From Vibrio jasicida CAIM 1864 = LMG 25398 (GTDB lineage: Bacteria > Pseudomonadota > Gammaproteobacteria > Enterobacterales > Vibrionaceae): DNA of 64,000 nt. The notes beneath the pieces are model-generated. The model searched no databases. It was given only the letters and a program-made list of their open reading frames with translations, and was not told where the DNA came from. The stretch covers positions 1 through 64,000 of the forward strand of contig NZ_BAOG01000068.1 of the NCBI RefSeq assembly GCF_000400365.1, written 5' to 3'. Position 1 is the first letter of the stretch; each line of letters opens with the position of its first letter. Of the stretch, positions 26,923 to 34,945 are shown piece by piece. The position numbers were made by a program, and so were the translations under genes.

Positions 26923-26925
26923 GTT

Positions 26926-27327
26926 ATGAAAAAATTACTGTGTCTTTTCCTCGTATTCGGTGCACTAGCAGGTTGTTCATCAAGTGATGACAAGCAACAT
27001 CAACTTGAGTTGATGGCTTCTAACCGCGCTGGTGTTCTTTCTGCAGGTTTACCGCTTGAATACGGTCCATTAAAAATCTTACGCATTTCTTCCAACAAAA
27101 ATGTGGTTGAGATGATGATGATTTATAACGATGATGCGCTTGGTGCCAAGCCGTTAAATCAAGTAGTGAACACCAGTATATACACTTACTGCAATACACC
27201 AGCGGTGCGTGAGCAAATTGATATGGGCTTGATGTACCGAATCAAAGTACGCAACTCCCGCGGCCAATTAATGGCGGATGAGTTGGTGTCAGCGCAAACA
27301 TGCAGCGCAGGTCAAAAAGTACAGTAA
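26926..27327 (+). CDS. aspS: Outer-membrane lipoprotein, probable type II secretion pilotin AspS (GspS-beta)
   Basis: A 133-residue lipoprotein precursor: signal peptide residues 1-16 and lipobox LAGC with Cys17, followed by SSSDD. The mature part has two cysteines (YTYC and AQTC), which could form a disulfide. In V. cholerae the pilotin that brings secretin EpsD to the outer membrane, AspS (VC1703), is encoded beside metE and yciI in this order; size, lipobox and the two Cys agree. The gene symbol rests on this context, so a generic lipoprotein remains possible. Start ATG 3 nt after yciI. Confidence 0.7.
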   Translation: MKKLLCLFLVFGALAGCSSSDDKQHQLELMASNRAGVLSAGLPLEYGPLKILRISSNKNVVEMMMIYNDDALGAKPLNQVVNTSIYTYCNTPAVREQIDMGLMYRIKVRNSRGQLMADELVSAQTCSAGQKVQ

Positions 27328-27365
27328 TACGCGACTCAATCTTCTTGAGTTAGACGCTCGATAAA

Positions 27366-27402
27366 ATAAAAAAGCGAGGATAGATATCCTCGCTTTTTTG
27401 TT
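27366..27402. terminator. bidirectional terminator between aspS and metE
   Basis: Long stem AAAAGCGAGGATA/TATCCTCGCTTTT with a run of T on the plus strand and a run of T on the minus strand (AAAATAAAAA read in reverse). It serves both convergent genes. Confidence 0.88.
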
Positions 27403-27430
27403 TCTGCGGCCAGTTTGAAAAACTAAGCGC

Positions 27431-29713
27431 TTATACGAGTTCAGCTCTGAGCTTCTTAGCAGCAGAGACAAGGTTACCTAATGCGGCTTCAGTTTCTGCC
27501 CAATTACGCGTTTTAAGTCCACAATCAGGGTTCACCCACAAGCGTTGCGCCGGTATTTTTTCAGCTGCTTTCTTGAGTAAGCCTTCAATCCACTCCTCCG
27601 TTGGAATGTTCGGAGAATGGATGTCGTACACACCCGGACCAATTTCATTCGGATAATTAAAGTCTTCGAACGCTTTCAGCAATTCCATATTGGATCGCGA
27701 TGTCTCGATAGTAATCACGTCGGCATCAAGCGCGGCAACTGAATCAATGATTTCGTTAAACTCGCTGTAGCACATGTGAGTATGAATTTGCGTTTCTGGT
27801 TTTGCGCTAGCCGCAGAGATCTTAAACGCATCGACGGCCCAATTTAGATATTCTTTATGGTCACGCTTCTTCAATGGTAAGCCTTCACGAATCGCTGGCT
27901 CATCGATTTGAATAATGTTGATACCCGCCTCTTGCAAGTCAGAGACCTCATCACGAAGTGCAAAGGCCAACTGGTCTGCAATTTGTTTGCGAGTAATGTC
28001 TTCACGTGGGAATGTCCAACACAGAATCGTCACTGGACCGGTCAACATGCCCTTCATTTGCTTGCTGGTCAACGATTGTGCATACGTCGACCATTCCACC
28101 GTAATCGGTTTTATGCGCTCAATATCTGCGACCACAATCGCTGGTTTGACACAACGAGAACCATAGCTCTGTACCCAACCAAATTGAGTGGTTTGGAAGC
28201 CCGCCAGGTTTTCAGCAAAATACTCCACCATGTCATTACGCTCAGCCTCACCATGCACAAGAACATCAAGATCGAGCGCTTCTTGGCGTTTCACCGCATC
28301 AGCGATGTGTCCTTTCAATGCCTGTTTATAATCTGATTCTGAAAGTTGACCACTGCGGAACGCACTTCTCTGAACCCGAATTTCTCCCGTTTGTGGGAAA
28401 GACCCGATAGTCGTAGTCGGCAAGATTGGCAAGCCAAGCACTTCAGCTTGGTGTACGGCACGCTCTTCATAAGGTGCACTGCGCTGACTGAGCGCCGCCG
28501 TGATTTGGTTCAAACGAGACTGAACGTGTGGTTTGTTAACATGTGAAGCGGCTTTACGATCTTTAATGGGTTGACTATACGTATCACAAGCTAAAATCGC
28601 ATTTTGGTCTCCATCAAGCGCACGGCCAAGCAAGGCAACTTCCGTTACTTTTTGTTTGGCGAAAGAAAACCAACTTTTTACTTCGTCACTTAACTCCGTT
28701 TCTAACTCTAGGTCTACCGGGCTGTGTAGCAATGAACACGAACTGGCTACCCATAAATTGTCGCCAAGTTTTTCTTTAACGGGCTGTAAGCGCTCTAATT
28801 GAGCACTTAAATCCGATCGCCACACATTACGTCCATTCACCACGCCCGCAGACAATACCCAGCCACTAGGCAGTTTTGCTACCACTTCTTCGAACTGCTC
28901 AGGCGATGCAGATAAATCGACATGAAGTCCATCAACACTAAGCTCGATGATTTTATCCAACGTGTCCGTGACCGAATCAAAATAAGTGGTTAGCAACACT
29001 TTTACGTCACTACGAATGACCTGATAAGCTAGCTTGAACGCATCCAACCATTTACTTTCCAGCTCAAGCGAGAGAATCGGTTCGTCAATTTGTACCCATT
29101 CCACACCTTGACTAGCAAGTTTAGAAAGAATGGCTTGATACGCGGTGAGTAGCCTTGGCAATAAAGTCAAACGATCAAAATCTTCTTCCACTTCCTTACC
29201 TAGATAGAGGTAACTGAGCGGCCCAAGCAAAACAGGTTTTACTTTGTGGCCGGCTTTGACTGCCTCATTCACTTCTTCAAAAAGCTGTGGCCAACTGACT
29301 TCAAACGTATCGTCCTTGCTGAACTCAGGCACAATGTAATGGTAATTGGTATTAAACCACTTCGTCATATCAGAGGCTGCCGCCGCCCCACAGTCGCAAG
29401 CAGATTGAGATTGACCACGACCGACTTTAAATAGTGTGTCTAAATCTGGAAACCCGCTTGCGTGTCGCTTTGGTACATGGCCCAATAGCAATGTTGTGGT
29501 TAAGACATGATCGTACCAAGCAAAATCACCCGCAGTTGTGAAGCTCAAACCCGCCTCTGTTTGTGTGTTCCAGTTTTGTGCTCGCAAGCTTGCCCCTGCT
29601 CGCTTAAGCTCCGCCTGATCGATTTCACCACGCCAGTATTTTTCCTGAGCAAACTTAAGTTCTCGTTTTTCACCAATGCGTGGGTAACCAAGAATATGCG
29701 TTGTCGTTGCCAT
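27431..29713 (-). CDS. metE: Cobalamin-independent methionine synthase MetE
   Basis: Transfers the methyl group of 5-methyltetrahydropteroyltri-L-glutamate to homocysteine. The 760-residue protein has the usual two halves: an N-terminal domain (LGYPRIGEKRELKFA at residues 7-21) and a catalytic C-terminal domain with QIDEPAIREG, HTHMCYSEF carrying zinc ligands His and Cys, and NPDCGLKTR with the third zinc Cys near residue 730. Divergent from metR across a region with MetJ and MetR sites. Confidence 0.97.
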   Translation of the reverse strand: MATTTHILGYPRIGEKRELKFAQEKYWRGEIDQAELKRAGASLRAQNWNTQTEAGLSFTTAGDFAWYDHVLTTTLLLGHVPKRHASGFPDLDTLFKVGRGQSQSACDCGAAAASDMTKWFNTNYHYIVPEFSKDDTFEVSWPQLFEEVNEAVKAGHKVKPVLLGPLSYLYLGKEVEEDFDRLTLLPRLLTAYQAILSKLASQGVEWVQIDEPILSLELESKWLDAFKLAYQVIRSDVKVLLTTYFDSVTDTLDKIIELSVDGLHVDLSASPEQFEEVVAKLPSGWVLSAGVVNGRNVWRSDLSAQLERLQPVKEKLGDNLWVASSCSLLHSPVDLELETELSDEVKSWFSFAKQKVTEVALLGRALDGDQNAILACDTYSQPIKDRKAASHVNKPHVQSRLNQITAALSQRSAPYEERAVHQAEVLGLPILPTTTIGSFPQTGEIRVQRSAFRSGQLSESDYKQALKGHIADAVKRQEALDLDVLVHGEAERNDMVEYFAENLAGFQTTQFGWVQSYGSRCVKPAIVVADIERIKPITVEWSTYAQSLTSKQMKGMLTGPVTILCWTFPREDITRKQIADQLAFALRDEVSDLQEAGINIIQIDEPAIREGLPLKKRDHKEYLNWAVDAFKISAASAKPETQIHTHMCYSEFNEIIDSVAALDADVITIETSRSNMELLKAFEDFNYPNEIGPGVYDIHSPNIPTEEWIEGLLKKAAEKIPAQRLWVNPDCGLKTRNWAETEAALGNLVSAAKKLRAELV

Positions 29714-29813
29714 GTCCGTATTCCTTATTCAGTGTCTGATGTTGAGGTCAGAGCATCGAGAGAAAACCCATCAAGATGTCTGGATGGCTAAAACTATCGC
29801 TCTGGCAACCGCA

Positions 29814-29836
29814 TTGAACAACATCCAATTATTCAA
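29814..29836. promoter_or_regulatory. TTGAA-N13-TTCAA dyad, possible MetR site upstream of metE
   Basis: Two five-base arms TTGAA (29814-29818) and TTCAA (29832-29836) face each other about 100 bp upstream of metE. LysR-type regulators such as MetR use TGAA/TTCA half-sites; the 13-nt spacing is wider than the 5-nt MetR consensus, so this is a weak call. Confidence 0.35.
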
Positions 29837-29894
29837 CTTGTTTATTAAAAAATTTCATATTGAGCGATCTCACTCGCACTAGACTAAAACAAAT

Positions 29895-29910
29895 GGACGT
29901 CTAGACGTTT
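29895..29910. promoter_or_regulatory. Tandem MetJ boxes in the metE-metR intergenic region
   Basis: GGACGTCT followed directly by AGACGTTT, two adjacent 8-bp units close to the MetJ consensus AGACGTCT (7/8 and 7/8). MetJ binds tandem met boxes with S-adenosylmethionine as corepressor. The position between the divergent genes fits repression of metR, metE or both. Confidence 0.75.
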
Positions 29911-29964
29911 ACATATCCATTTTTTATGGGTAAGTTAATAAAGCTCATGGCAGACATAAAAGGA

Positions 29965-29977
29965 TGAATGGGATTCA
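29965..29977. promoter_or_regulatory. TGAA-N5-TTCA dyad, MetR consensus at the metR start
   Basis: TGAATGGGATTCA is an exact match to the MetR pattern TGAA-N5-TTCA. It ends on the first base of the chosen metR start codon, so a bound regulator would sit over the translation start region; autorepression is a possible reading. Confidence 0.5.
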
Positions 29978-30888
29978 TGATAGAGTTGAAACACTTACGC
30001 ACACTCACTTCACTGAGGGATACTGGTTCATTAACGGCAACCGCAACCGCTTTACACCTGACGCAATCTGCCCTTTCTCATCAAATCAAAGATCTTGAAT
30101 CTCGTATTGGTGGGCAGCTTTTTTTGCGCAAAACCCGCCCCGTTAAATTCACTTCAGAAGGTGAAATTTTGCTTCGTCTCGCTGATGAAATCTTGCCAAA
30201 ACTCGCCAAAGCAGAAAACGAGCTTGCAAGCCTGAAAGAGGACGTGAACGGTCGTTTGCACATGGCGATTGAGTGCCACTCTTGCTTCCAATGGTTAATG
30301 CCAGCACTGAAGGAATACCAATTAACTTGGCCAAGTGTGACGCTCGATTTCTCTTCCGGCTTCGGTTTTGAACCTCTACCAGCCCTGTTGGCTGGCGAGC
30401 TTGATTTGGTCATTACATCAGACATTCAGCCACGCTCCGAAGTCCATTATGAACCGTTGTTTGACTTCGAAATGCGCTTGATTACTTCGACTAGCCACCC
30501 ATTAGCGAACAAAAACGTCATTGAGCCTGAAGATCTTGCTGATCAAACCATGCTTTCTTATCCAGTACAGAAACAAAGATTGGATGTGGTCAAACACTTC
30601 TTACACCCTGCGGGAGTTGAGCCAGCCAAGTGGAAACAAGCGGACAACACGTTAATGCTCGTACAAATGGTGTCAGCAGGATTGGGGGTAGCAGCATTAC
30701 CAAATTGGGCGATTTCTGAGTTCTCGCGCCAAGGTTTGATTACCAGCATGCCTTTTGGAGAGGGGTTATGGCGTAGATTGTTCGCAGCAACACGTAACTC
30801 AGAAAAAGAGAAGCGTTACTTACAGGCTTTCTTTGCAACAGCTCGCCAGCAATGTAAAAGCCACCTTGATGGGATCAAGATGGCTTAA
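29977..30888 (+). CDS. metR: LysR-type transcriptional regulator MetR
   Basis: Homocysteine-responsive activator of metE and other methionine genes. N-terminal winged helix-turn-helix (LTATATALHLTQSALSHQIK) followed by the substrate-binding-type effector domain. I choose ATG 29977 (MIELKHL), which corresponds to the E. coli MetR N-terminus MIEVKHL; the ATG at 29968 adds three residues and has an AGGA only three bases upstream. 303 residues, divergent from metE as in E. coli. Confidence 0.94.
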   Translation: MIELKHLRTLTSLRDTGSLTATATALHLTQSALSHQIKDLESRIGGQLFLRKTRPVKFTSEGEILLRLADEILPKLAKAENELASLKEDVNGRLHMAIECHSCFQWLMPALKEYQLTWPSVTLDFSSGFGFEPLPALLAGELDLVITSDIQPRSEVHYEPLFDFEMRLITSTSHPLANKNVIEPEDLADQTMLSYPVQKQRLDVVKHFLHPAGVEPAKWKQADNTLMLVQMVSAGLGVAALPNWAISEFSRQGLITSMPFGEGLWRRLFAATRNSEKEKRYLQAFFATARQQCKSHLDGIKMA

Positions 30889-30909
30889 AGATCGACCATT
30901 GAAACGAAA

Positions 30910-31110
30910 CTAACGTTCGTAAGATTTAAATTGATTGGTCAGTGGGTCATATTGATAGCCAAGCATATCGAGCTTGCCCACTACCGATTCCACATCCATC
31001 TCGTACATCGATACCAACTCTTCAAAGCTATCACATTCTAAGCGCAGCTTTTCATTAACGATACCCAACAAGATAATGCTGTCCCAGTTACTTACGTTGC
31101 TTAAATCCAT
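30910..31110 (-). CDS. DUF4250 domain protein
   Basis: A 66-residue protein that matches the layout of DUF4250: SIILLGIVNEKLRLECDSFE, then an acidic helix and GYQYDPLTNQFKSY at the C-terminus. Convergent with metR, 21 nt between stops. Function unknown. Confidence 0.78.
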   Translation of the reverse strand: MDLSNVSNWDSIILLGIVNEKLRLECDSFEELVSMYEMDVESVVGKLDMLGYQYDPLTNQFKSYER

Positions 31111-31293
31111 CGCGATACTCCTCTAAGACAAGGTATTTGACCCCAATTCCGTTGAGCACGTGCGTCAAGACTCTCTTGAAATGAATGAGGCTATAACTAA
31201 AGCGTAGACTTAATCGAATGTTTTGAAAGTGAGCTCGATCTAAATCCCGAGCTCACAAAAAGAAAAGAAGACAGAAGTGTTAGTTCGTTCGGT

Positions 31294-32004
31294 CTATGCC
31301 CCCAATAGGAACAGCCCCTGTAAGCTTGTCATTGAAGCCAAAGCAAGAAGCAACGCTGCCGCCAATTGCACTTTGTTTGGCGCTTTATGAGTGAAGATAT
31401 GCCAGCACCAAACCACGATTGCCATAATCAGCATCGCCAGTGACGCTAGAATATGTTGTGTCACGCCATTCAATGTCGCTTCATCCAACTGATAAGCAGA
31501 AAACAACGTCATCACGACCAACAGCATGCCCGAAACAACACCCGTAACCGGTAAGATTCGGTGAAATGCTTGCAAGCGGCTACGTGCGATAACCAGAAGT
31601 AACTGCGCAAACACGGCACCTAAGAAGAAGATCATCAATGCCACTGAAGCGCTTGCCGCCCAATGCGGTTGCTCAAATAGTTGAATGCTCACGTACGCGA
31701 ACGCCAAACCGTTCGCTAGATGCAGAGCCCATAATGGCCCTTTCTCACGTGTCTTCTTAGTCTGAACTTGAGAGTAAAAATAAAAGATCGCGAATACGAT
31801 CATGAAAGCTTCAATACGAAGCGACGCCACTGCCAACCAAAGTACGCCAATTGATGGCAACATCTTATGCAGGCGACCACGTTGACCAGGGCAGATATCA
31901 CCCTTAATCAAAAGTAAGGTCAACAGCGCTTGAGCGCCAAATAGCATTGGAGGAAAAGTTAACAGCAATTGTTGAATCATGTTGAATGCAAACTCAAAAG
32001 TCAT
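31294..32004 (-). CDS. Multi-spanning inner-membrane protein of unknown function
   Basis: About 236 residues with roughly seven hydrophobic segments covering almost the entire length, connected by short basic loops. I do not recognise the family. ATG 32004 (MTFEFAFNM) is taken as the start; an ATG at 32031 in the same frame would add nine polar residues and neither has a clear Shine-Dalgarno site. It lies 76 nt downstream of the EAL gene on the same strand. Confidence 0.65.
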   Translation of the reverse strand: MTFEFAFNMIQQLLLTFPPMLFGAQALLTLLLIKGDICPGQRGRLHKMLPSIGVLWLAVASLRIEAFMIVFAIFYFYSQVQTKKTREKGPLWALHLANGLAFAYVSIQLFEQPHWAASASVALMIFFLGAVFAQLLLVIARSRLQAFHRILPVTGVVSGMLLVVMTLFSAYQLDEATLNGVTQHILASLAMLIMAIVVWCWHIFTHKAPNKVQLAAALLLALASMTSLQGLFLLGA

Positions 32005-32079
32005 TTTGGGGTGGCGATAATAGCAAATCACCTATCGCCAAACCACCTAAACGCAACACGCTCAAACCGTTTATTTGTG

Positions 32080-34536
32080 CTAGGTCGAAGACAAATAACT
32101 CAACGCATCTTCTTGAGTTAACAAACCACGGTACTGATTTTGTGAATCACAAAGTATCCATGGAAAGACCGTTCCTGCTGTCACTAGCTCTCGAACGGTC
32201 GAGACAGGCAAGTTCGCATCCACCAGCTCAAACTCTGTACTCATGATTTGATTCACTGGTCGCTTCCAAATCCTATTCTCACGTTCCGATTCCAAATCAG
32301 TCCCCATCGTTGGTGTTAAGTGCAAGTTGATTTGAGCTTTAGTAATCAGACCAACGCATTGCTTTTCATTAATGACCACCAAAGGCGCCGTCGGGCTCAA
32401 GTTCATGTACTCAACGGCGAGTGACAATGGCTCACCCGGATCAAGTCGACGAACATCGGTATGGCTGAGAGACATCAGTGGTGCATCTTGCGTCGGTTTT
32501 ACTTTCACGTTGTTAAAGTGCTTTTTGTGACACTGTGGCTTGTCCAGTAGCACCACAGGTACCGCTTGAGAAAACAAAAAACCCTGCATAAAATCAACAC
32601 CAAGGTCTGCAAGCTCTGTTAGTTCTTGTTGCGACTCAACCCCTTCAGCAACCACTTTCACGCCAAGCTTGTGTGCTAACTCAGTGATCATTTTGACGAT
32701 GTTGTAACGAGTGCTCCCTTCTTCGATACCTCTGATAAATTTTCGATCTATTTTGAGCAGATCAAACTGCCCTTCTTCAAGGTAAGAAAAGGAAGAGTAG
32801 CCAGTACCAAAATCATCAATAGCGATCTTGATGCCCTTGTCACGCAGTTCACTCAAAGCAAGGGTATGCTCTTTATCTTGTTCAAAATACGCAGTTTCCG
32901 TGAGTTCGATAGTGATTCGATTCGGATCAACACCACTTCCAGCAATCAAATCATAGGAACTTTGCAAAACTTGCAGCGCATCCAACTTGGTATTCAGTGA
33001 ACGATTCAACGTTAATCCTATTTCTTCTCCATAAACTTTCTGGATATGAGGAAGTTGCTTGAGTGCTGTGCGGCAAACGAGATCATCCAACGCAGCAATC
33101 AACTCTAAATCCTCGACAACTGCGATCATCTCTTGGGTATCATAGGTTTTATTCTGATGATAGAAACGCGCTAACGCTTCGAACTTCACCACTTTTCCCG
33201 TACGTGTTTCAATGATCGGCTGATAATAGACATCAACAAGTTGGCTCTCAATTTGTGTTCTTAGAAAGGCTTCGAGATGATGACGCTTGACGAGTTCATC
33301 ATGCAGTTCACTATTATAAAAACTGAAGTAGTTCTGGCCTCCACTCGGAGAGGAAACCATCGCTTGCGCTGCATGCACCAGTGCTTGTTTTGGATTATCA
33401 GTATCGTAACCGAGCACCGACACACCAGTTTGTCCTTCTACTATTGCATCATGCATACTTGATCCCAACTCACTTCTTAATTCCGAAAAAAAGCCTCGTA
33501 ACGCAATCTGAATAAGACGCAGTGGGCTTAACCATTGGCATCGAGGCGTTTGCAAACACACTACAAATACGTCCCGCGACAACTGACCCGCAATACTGGC
33601 GTGGCGACTTCGCATCACAAAATCGGAAAAACCTAACTGCTGCTCAAGTAGGGACTGCTGTGAGAATTTCGGTCTAATTGTCACGATGATATTGAGATCT
33701 TTGTGGCTATTTTCATCCACTAACCGTGCTAACTGTTGTTCAAACTCTTCGCGAGGGGGAAGAAACGTAGTCCACTGTTGAGGTTGGTCACTGGCCTTTT
33801 TCATCCACAATAATGAGGCAGAAATATCGGTAGAAAAACCGAGGTAAAGCGTACGACCAGAATTGAACACTAACCGATAAATGCAAAGATGATGCGCTTG
33901 GTTACTCCCATTCACGGTACGACTAAGAAGGTTACCACTCCAAAAACCTTCAGTATCAATGTCTTGCCAGATCTGTTCGTAAAACGCTTTACTATGATGT
34001 TCAGAACTTAAAATATATGTTTTCAGACCAACAAGGTCACGGTTTTCATAACCCATTTGCTGCTCGAACGCTGGGTTGCAGCCTAATATGCGAGTGTCTT
34101 GATCAGCGACCAAAACGCCTACGTTGGGTAAATCGAAAATGGTTTCCAGAATTTTGGCTAACTCTTCGCACCCGGTAATACTCAATTGCGGGATGATGGC
34201 ACCTTGCACGATATGACCATTAAGGCACTCAAAGCTCAACGCTACATGCACGAGTCGGTCATTATCTAGCATCAGGCAACCAGAAAACTTACCATGCCCA
34301 CCATTTTGTTCTACATCTAAGATGTGTTGCTTCGCGCTGTCACCCTGACCAAGCAACATGTATTGAAAAACATCATCCAAACTATTCACTGTCTGTTTTA
34401 AGCCCAAAACAGACATCATGCTTTGCTGGTCACATTCAAACTCATGTGTCTCTATATCATAAGACCACTCGATCACTTGAGAATGACCGGACGCAGGCTG
34501 CACTTCTCCTTGTGCTACGGATAGCATTTCACTCAT
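32080..34536 (-). CDS. Cyclic-di-GMP phosphodiesterase with PAS, degenerate GGDEF, EAL and CBS domains
   Basis: An 818-residue cytoplasmic protein, no transmembrane helix. A PAS domain is near residues 125-235 (GVLVADQDTRILGCNPAFEQ), then a GGDEF-like region without the GGDEF signature, an EAL domain near 425-665 and a CBS pair near 680-815. The EAL domain keeps catalytic features: EAL, ELTET, DDFGTGYSS, KIDRKFI, AEGVES and QGF. The usual Asn stretch reads LNRS. It should therefore hydrolyse c-di-GMP, with the PAS and CBS parts as sensory inputs, possibly for nucleotides. No neighbour shows its specific pathway. Confidence 0.9.
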   Translation of the reverse strand: MSEMLSVAQGEVQPASGHSQVIEWSYDIETHEFECDQQSMMSVLGLKQTVNSLDDVFQYMLLGQGDSAKQHILDVEQNGGHGKFSGCLMLDNDRLVHVALSFECLNGHIVQGAIIPQLSITGCEELAKILETIFDLPNVGVLVADQDTRILGCNPAFEQQMGYENRDLVGLKTYILSSEHHSKAFYEQIWQDIDTEGFWSGNLLSRTVNGSNQAHHLCIYRLVFNSGRTLYLGFSTDISASLLWMKKASDQPQQWTTFLPPREEFEQQLARLVDENSHKDLNIIVTIRPKFSQQSLLEQQLGFSDFVMRSRHASIAGQLSRDVFVVCLQTPRCQWLSPLRLIQIALRGFFSELRSELGSSMHDAIVEGQTGVSVLGYDTDNPKQALVHAAQAMVSSPSGGQNYFSFYNSELHDELVKRHHLEAFLRTQIESQLVDVYYQPIIETRTGKVVKFEALARFYHQNKTYDTQEMIAVVEDLELIAALDDLVCRTALKQLPHIQKVYGEEIGLTLNRSLNTKLDALQVLQSSYDLIAGSGVDPNRITIELTETAYFEQDKEHTLALSELRDKGIKIAIDDFGTGYSSFSYLEEGQFDLLKIDRKFIRGIEEGSTRYNIVKMITELAHKLGVKVVAEGVESQQELTELADLGVDFMQGFLFSQAVPVVLLDKPQCHKKHFNNVKVKPTQDAPLMSLSHTDVRRLDPGEPLSLAVEYMNLSPTAPLVVINEKQCVGLITKAQINLHLTPTMGTDLESERENRIWKRPVNQIMSTEFELVDANLPVSTVRELVTAGTVFPWILCDSQNQYRGLLTQEDALSYLSST

Positions 34537-34945
34537 AACCTAGCCCCCTATTGTATCGGCTTAAGACTTTGAGAGCGCCACCCATGTATGACGATTGTTT
34601 GCTGTAGTTTTTTGATTGCAAATCGGTCAATACCATTTGAAACATCAACGATGTTTACGGCACGCTTCAGTCAACAAGCGCGTGCATTTTAGTATGCACT
34701 AATACAATTATAGGAACAGAATTCGATAAGCACACCATTGCTTATTGCTAATTTTTACAAGGTTAAAAAACTCAATAACCATAAGGGATTGAAGGACATA
34801 ATGGCGTAAAACTCAGTGATGGAATTGAGAGTGATTTTCATCTCCAAATAAATCTAGTCGAACAAAGCTTTATATAATCACTTGGGTATAGATACCTGAT
34901 CATCAAATCGCTATAATTCGCGCTCCCTGGAACAGAGAGCAAAAT
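34537..34945. other. divergent intergenic region EAL gene / ygiQ
   Basis: About 410 AT-rich bases. TATAAT elements are at 34873-34878 and 34912-34917, the latter 28 nt from the ygiQ start, without matching -35 elements. No gene or repeat seen. Confidence 0.4.

Noticed and set aside
27908..28336. 142-codon frame antisense to metE
   Set aside because: Lies completely inside a well-defined gene on the other strand, has no upstream signals and translates to a non-protein-like composition.
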